Assembly (NCBI RefSeq): GCF_003234795.2
Contig: NZ_CP126268.1
Coordinates: forward strand, 682,001-746,000
Source of the DNA: Curtobacterium sp. MCLR17_032
Lineage (GTDB): Bacteria > Actinomycetota > Actinomycetes > Actinomycetales > Microbacteriaceae
Reading direction: 5' to 3'
Length of the DNA: 64,000 bases
Part shown: piece after piece, positions 59,812 through 64,000 of the stretch
Numbering within the stretch: the stretch's first letter is position 1
How the letters are laid out: each line of letters begins with the position of its first letter
Notes under the pieces: generated by a model
Database searches by the model: none
Seen by the model: the letters and a program-made list of their open reading frames with translations, nothing else
What the model was told of the DNA's origin: nothing
Translations under genes and position numbers: made by a program

Positions 59812-60533
59812 CAAACCGGGACTGGGACGACGCGCACCTGACCAACGCTGCGATTCGGTTCATCGCCGACGACCTCCAAACGGCCGGCCACCGGGTTTCG
59901 GAACGGCGGGTGTGGCGGCTGTGCTCACAGCAGCGGCTCTGGTCATTGCATGCGAAGAAACGCGGCCTGAACCGCAAGGCCGGGCCACCGGTGCACGACG
60001 ACCGGGTCCGGCGTGCATTCGCGGCGCCAGACCTGGATCGGCTGTGGCTGACGGACATCACGGAGCATCCGACCGGTGAGGGCAAGCTCTACCTCTGCGC
60101 GGTCAAGGACGCCTGCTCCCGGCGCATCGTCGGCTACTCGATCAGTGACCGTATGCGGTCATCGCTCGCCGTCGCCGCTCTGCAGATGGCAGTGCAGCGC
60201 CGGAGCCCTGTCGGGACGGTCGTGCACTCGGACCGCGGCAGCCAGTTCCGGTCGAAGAAGTTCGTCCGCGCCCTGGCCGATGCCGGGCTGCTTGGGTCGA
60301 TGGGGCGGGTCGGTGCGTGCGCGGACAACGCGGCGATGGAATCGTTCTTCGCGCTTCTGCAGAAGAACGTCCTGAACCGGAAACGTTGGGCGAGCCGGGA
60401 AGAGCTCCGGCTCGCGATCATCACCTGGATCGAGGCGACCTATCACCGGAAACGACGCCAGCGAGGTCTGGGGAAATTGACCCCGATCGAGTACGAGACG
60501 ATCATCAACCCACAGGTCGCACTCGCGGCCTAA
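59694..60533 (+). pseudogene. IS3 orfB, copy 2 (no start codon, internal deletion)
   Basis: The expected start reads ACG ATC TAC instead of ATG ATC TAC. The frame lacks the segment DAHRDDPTFGY between TNAAI and RFIADDL. The DDE residues (LTDITEH, HSDRGSQF, AAMESFF) are still present. A GTG at 59748 could start a shorter protein, but transposition by this copy alone is unlikely. Confidence 0.8.
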
Positions 60534-60595
60534 ACGAACGAGTCAACCCAACCTGCAGCAGTCCCTTGCGTCAGGGCAAGTTGGTCTGTTCCCGG

Positions 60596-61576
60596 CTAGC
60601 GCCAGACCACATGAGGTTTGAGGAGCTTGCTGATTCCGGCATGTGCAGCGTCGACTCTCGATGCCGAGAGGAGCTCGACGACCGCTGCCGCGGCTTCGAC
60701 GAGCGGCTGGGCAACGCTGGAGATCCCGATCGCCGCGGCTACCGGTGTGTCGTCGTAGCCGATGATCGGCACGGTCGATGCAAGGCGGAGGCGGGCTCCA
60801 AGTGCGAGTGTGTCCGAGGCGCAGACAAGGGCGTCGATCGGGGGCCCACCGGCTTCTGCCGTCGTAACCGTCTCAGCGGCCAAGCTGACGTCGTCTTCAC
60901 ATCGGAGGTCGACTTCGGCCGGAATGCCAGCTGCCGTCATTGCGTCTAGCCAGCCCTGACGGCGCTCATCGCCTTGACCGGAGTGATCTGGCCAACCGAG
61001 GAAGCCGATGCGGCGGTGTCCGAGTGTGAGGAGCTGCTCGGTGGCTGCGTGCGTGCCACTCCGTCCGTCGACGTCCACCCATGGGTGGGTTGCTTCTGCA
61101 AGATTCTCCAGTTGCCACGGGCGCCCGAACGTCACGAAGGCAATGCCGCGATCCTCGAGCCACTTTGGGCGGGGATCCCCGTACCCGGTGGATGTGAGAA
61201 CGAAGCCATCGACGTCGGACCCCTCGATCAGATTCTCCATCTGAGCCAGCTCATCGTGGTCGTCGTTGGCAGTGAAGAGCAGGACCCGGAGCTGGCGCTT
61301 GTCGGCGCTCTCCACGAGCGCGTGAAGGAAACGGTCCAGCACCGACCCGGAGATGCCTTGCACCGGTTCCAACCGCATGCCGATCGTCGAGCTCTGCCGC
61401 GTCCGGAGACGCCGAGCGGCCCCGTTGGGGCGATAACCCAGCGACTCGATGGCGGCCTGCACGCGTTGCAGCGTCGCAGGTCTGACCCGCTCGGGGCTGT
61501 TGAGGGTGTTCGAGACGGTCTGGCGCGAGACGCCCGCGGCCGCGGCGACATCGACGACGGTAGCGGGACGCGACAT
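60596..61576 (-). CDS. LacI family transcriptional regulator
   Basis: A 326-residue repressor. VVDVAAAAGVSRQTVSNTLN is the N-terminal helix-turn-helix with the hinge GYRPNGAARRLRTR; the periplasmic-binding-like sensor domain follows. ATG 61576 (MSRPATVV) fits the family; longer frames are not preferred. Divergent from the sugar ABC importer, with a palindrome between. It likely releases the importer genes when a sugar binds. Confidence 0.93.
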   Translation of the reverse strand: MSRPATVVDVAAAAGVSRQTVSNTLNSPERVRPATLQRVQAAIESLGYRPNGAARRLRTRQSSTIGMRLEPVQGISGSVLDRFLHALVESADKRQLRVLLFTANDDHDELAQMENLIEGSDVDGFVLTSTGYGDPRPKWLEDRGIAFVTFGRPWQLENLAEATHPWVDVDGRSGTHAATEQLLTLGHRRIGFLGWPDHSGQGDERRQGWLDAMTAAGIPAEVDLRCEDDVSLAAETVTTAEAGGPPIDALVCASDTLALGARLRLASTVPIIGYDDTPVAAAIGISSVAQPLVEAAAAVVELLSASRVDAAHAGISKLLKPHVVWR

Positions 61577-61616
61577 GAGCTTTACCGTAGCGCGTCGAGC
61601 GTGTATGTTGTGCATG

Positions 61617-61630
61617 TTTGATCGATCAAA
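61617..61630. promoter_or_regulatory. LacI-type operator
   Basis: TTTGATCGATCAAA, a perfect 14-base palindrome with the central CG typical of LacI-family sites. It lies 37 bases before the binding-protein start and 40 bases before the regulator start. A half-site ACGATCAA follows. Confidence 0.75.
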
Positions 61631-61666
61631 TGGAACGATCAAGTAGATCCGATGAGGAGTCCTCTG

Positions 61667-62926
61667 ATGCAACGACGCACAGCCCGTCAGCTGACCGCGG
61701 GAGCCATCGCGCTCACAGCAGCACTCACCCTGTCCGCCTGCGGCTCCGGCTTCAATAGCTCCGGCGGCAGCACTGGCGATGCGAGCAAGCTCACCTCGAG
61801 CAAGTCCGCCCTCAACATCCTGATCGGCTCGTCCGGTGACGCGGAGTCCGCGGCCGTTAAGGAAGCGGCGGCGTCCTGGTCGAAGTCTTCCGGTATCGGC
61901 GCGAACGTACAGCTGGCCAACGACCTCGACCAGCAGATGGCGCAAGGCTTCGCGTCCGGCAAGCCGGCGGACGTGTTCTACGTCAGCACTGCTGCGCTTC
62001 CTGGGTACGCGTCCAACGGGTCGCTCCTCGCCTACGGCAACGACCTGAAGAACAAGAGCGACTTCTACCCGACCCTGACGAAGTCCTTCACCGAGGACGG
62101 ACAGCTGTACTGCGCACCGAAGGACTTCTCCACGCTGGCGCTGTTCATCAACACCGACGACTGGAAAGCCGCCGGACTCACCGACTCCGACATCCCGAAG
62201 ACGTGGGACCAGCTGAAGAGCGTCTCCGAGAAGCTCACCCAGGATGGTCGGGTTGGTCTGGCGATGAGCCCGCAGTGGGAACGGCTCGGGGCCTTCATGC
62301 AGCAGGCCGGCGGTGGGTTGACCAACAGCGACCAGACGAAGGCGACGGTGGACTCCGCCGCGAACGCGAAGGCGCTCAACTACGCGAAGGGACTCCTCAA
62401 CGACGGGTCGATGAAGTTCTCCAGCGACCTAGGCGAGAGCTGGGGCGGTGACGCGTTCGGGAAGAACAAGACCGCGATGACCGTCGAAGGAAACTGGCTC
62501 ACCGGTGCGATGGCTTCGAGCTACCCGAGCGTGAAGTACAAGGTGGTTGAGCTCCCGGAGGGTCCGAAGGGCGCAGGCACCCTGCAGTTCACGAACTGCT
62601 GGGGTATCGCGAAGGCATCGAAGAACCAGAAGGCCGCGCTCTCGTTCGTCGAGAAGATGACCAGCACCGATCAGCAGCTCACCTTCGCGAAGGAGTACGG
62701 CGTGATGCCGTCCGTGCAGTCGGCGGCATCCGAGTGGAAGAAGCAGTACCCGCAGTACGCCGCGTTCCTCGATGAAGCGGGCAGCGCACGAGGCATCCCG
62801 AACAAGCCGGGGACCGCGGACGTCATCGCCGACTTCGACTCAAAGCTCGGATCGTTGAAGACGACCGACGTGAACACGCTGCTCGAGGGTGTTCAGAAGA
62901 ACATGACCTCCGCGCTGAAGGGCTGA
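61667..62926 (+). CDS. ABC transporter sugar-binding lipoprotein
   Basis: A 419-residue extracellular solute-binding protein of family 1. The lipobox LSAC is near residue 25, and the mature part ends with typical lobes (AMTVEGNWLTGAMASSYPS, NCWGIAKASKNQKAALSF). It captures a sugar or oligosaccharide for the permeases. ATG 61667 has GAGGAG seven bases upstream, preferred over the ATG at 61652. Confidence 0.92.
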   Translation: MQRRTARQLTAGAIALTAALTLSACGSGFNSSGGSTGDASKLTSSKSALNILIGSSGDAESAAVKEAAASWSKSSGIGANVQLANDLDQQMAQGFASGKPADVFYVSTAALPGYASNGSLLAYGNDLKNKSDFYPTLTKSFTEDGQLYCAPKDFSTLALFINTDDWKAAGLTDSDIPKTWDQLKSVSEKLTQDGRVGLAMSPQWERLGAFMQQAGGGLTNSDQTKATVDSAANAKALNYAKGLLNDGSMKFSSDLGESWGGDAFGKNKTAMTVEGNWLTGAMASSYPSVKYKVVELPEGPKGAGTLQFTNCWGIAKASKNQKAALSFVEKMTSTDQQLTFAKEYGVMPSVQSAASEWKKQYPQYAAFLDEAGSARGIPNKPGTADVIADFDSKLGSLKTTDVNTLLEGVQKNMTSALKG

Positions 62927-62930
62927 CCCA

Positions 62931-63971
62931 GTGTCCCGCAAGAACCGAGCCGAGAACATCTCGGGCTGGCTGTTCACCGCTCCGACGGTGATCGTCCTCG
63001 GACTGTTCCTCGCCGTCCCAGTCCTCATGGCAGCTTGGGTCAGCGTCTCCGACTGGCATGGCGTTGGCAGCCCGTTCTCCTCGGACGTGAACTTCGTCGG
63101 GGCGCAGAACTACGCCAAGATCCTCGGCGGGGGAGGGCTCGACGAGCAGAACTTCGGCACGGCTCTGCGGAACAACTTCTACTACGTCCTCTTTGTTGTC
63201 CCACTCCAGACCGCGGTTGCGCTCGGCCTGGCCGTTCTTGTCAACGGCCGGGCCCTGCGCGGGCGGGGGTTCTTCCGCACCGCGTTCTACTTCCCGTCGG
63301 TCACCAGCTCAGTGGCGATCACCGTCCTGTGGCTGTTCCTGTTCTCCTCCACCGGAGCGGTGAACAAGATCCTCAGCTGGATCGGCGTCAACGGACCGAA
63401 CTGGTTCAATGAACCCACTGGCATCTTCCACATCGGCGCGGGCAACCCGCCGGCGTTCATGGCGAACAACACCCTCCTGGGGATCTCCTGGTGGGAGTGG
63501 ACCGCCGGACCATCGGTTGCGATGAGCGCGTTCATCATGCTCGCCATCTTCACCACCAGCGGCACGTTCATGCTGCTTTTCATCGCAGCCCTGCAGAACC
63601 TCTCGGCTGAGGTGACCGAGGCCGCCATGATCGATGGCGCTGGAGCGTGGGCGCGGTTCTGGCGAATCACCCTCCCGCAGCTGCGACCGACCCTGTTCAC
63701 CGTGCTGACCCTCGGATTGATCGGCACCTGGCAGATCTTCGACCAGATCTACACCGGCACGAAGGGTGCCCCTGCGAACACGACACTCACCCCGGCGTAC
63801 CTGTCGTACACGTCGGCGTTCACCAGCCAGCAGTGGGGCGTCGGCGCAGCGATCGCGTTCATCCTCTTCGGGATCATCGTGATCTTCACCCTGCTGCAGC
63901 GCTTCGTGCTCCGTGAGCGCCCGGTGTCCCGGCGTCGGATGCGATGGATCGAGAAAGGAACCGTCCGATGA
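62931..63971 (+). CDS. sugar ABC transporter permease (MalF/UgpA-like)
   Basis: A 346-residue membrane protein with six to seven helices. The EAA loop is VTEAAMIDGAGAWARFWRIT, with the conserved Gly, which contacts the ATPase. It forms the channel with the next permease. GTG 62931 lies four bases after the binding-protein stop. The stop shares ATGA with the following gene. Confidence 0.92.
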   Translation: MSRKNRAENISGWLFTAPTVIVLGLFLAVPVLMAAWVSVSDWHGVGSPFSSDVNFVGAQNYAKILGGGGLDEQNFGTALRNNFYYVLFVVPLQTAVALGLAVLVNGRALRGRGFFRTAFYFPSVTSSVAITVLWLFLFSSTGAVNKILSWIGVNGPNWFNEPTGIFHIGAGNPPAFMANNTLLGISWWEWTAGPSVAMSAFIMLAIFTTSGTFMLLFIAALQNLSAEVTEAAMIDGAGAWARFWRITLPQLRPTLFTVLTLGLIGTWQIFDQIYTGTKGAPANTTLTPAYLSYTSAFTSQQWGVGAAIAFILFGIIVIFTLLQRFVLRERPVSRRRMRWIEKGTVR

Positions 63972-64000
63972 GCACGAGCACCTTCCAAGAAGACGCAGGA
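63968..64000 (+). CDS. start of the second ABC permease (cut by the window edge)
   Basis: ATG 63968 overlaps the first permease stop. Only MSTSTFQEDAG is visible. In such operons the next gene is the partner permease (MalG type), so that call is an inference from position. Confidence 0.55.
   Translation, partial: MSTSTFQEDAG

Larger units (their letters stand above)
59335..60565 (+). mobile_element. IS3-family insertion sequence, copy 2 (1231 bases, degenerate)
   Basis: Same ends as copy 1 (GGGACTGCTGCAG...GCAGTCCC) but opposite orientation. It is 33 bases shorter, matching an 11-residue in-frame deletion in orfB. No target duplication is visible. Together with copy 1 it frames 48607-59334. 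Confidence 0.9.

Noticed and set aside
59748..60533. Intact second IS3 transposase
   Set aside because: It needs a secondary GTG start, lacks the N-terminal part and has an 11-residue deletion.
34004..60600. Right-hand attachment site repeating the tRNA-Gln 3' end
   Set aside because: No copy of the T-arm and acceptor sequence was found by eye to the right of the tRNA.

Overview
The window is high-GC DNA (roughly 70 % by eye) with many GTG starts, frequent 1-4 base stop/start overlaps and several apparently leaderless genes. Gene content (PiT transporter with a small membrane partner, alpha-E protein, MTA phosphorylase beside a GT2/DUF2064/methyltransferase cluster, ABC-F protein) fits a high-GC Actinobacterium, most likely Microbacteriaceae and possibly Curtobacterium. 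That genus call is an inference.

Bases 1-34000 look like ordinary chromosome. They carry a CPBP protease (cut at the left edge), RecQ, a PlsC acyltransferase, an M23 peptidase, an NAD-dependent reductase, three MarR regulators, two MFS exporters, an SDR enzyme, an acetamidase, phosphate uptake, a lysophospholipase-like hydrolase, a lipoate ligase, phosphoglucomutase, a GT2/DUF2064/methyltransferase operon, an epimerase plus MTA phosphorylase, a molybdenum-cofactor operon (moeA-moaC-mogA/moaB-moaE), small membrane proteins and an ABC-F ATPase. Long intergenic hairpins, several sharing a GGGAGGC arm, act as likely terminators.

Bases 34000-60600 look like an accessory island starting directly after tRNA-Gln(UUG). 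It has four parts. (1) 34.2-39.9 kb: a DDE transposase translationally coupled to a degenerate tyrosine-recombinase-like protein, a second such protein, a helicase-associated-domain protein and a zinc-ribbon DUF723-like protein. (2) 40.4-44.5 kb: an array of short cassettes (three GNATs, a P-loop kinase, an esterase, small membrane proteins, an ArsR remnant) separated by six copies of a roughly 26-base palindrome whose arms supply the stop codons of several flanking genes. (3) 44.6-47.1 kb: a lone helicase with a putative C-terminal nuclease domain. (4) 47.3-60.6 kb: two inverted copies of one IS3-type element enclosing 10.7 kb with a secreted I36-type inhibitor, a lipoprotein, an adaptor and a MacB-like ABC transporter, a HEPN-like protein, a frameshifted STAND-like ATPase and an AbiE toxin-antitoxin pair. 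The second IS copy is broken.

Bases 60600-64000 hold a LacI-family regulator divergent from a sugar-type ABC importer (binding protein, permease, start of a second permease), with a palindromic operator between them.

The most novel-looking feature is the palindrome-punctuated cassette array beside the recombinase/transposase module. It resembles an integron-like or recombination-assembled gene array, but the palindrome is not a canonical attC site. No CRISPR array or rRNA gene was seen.
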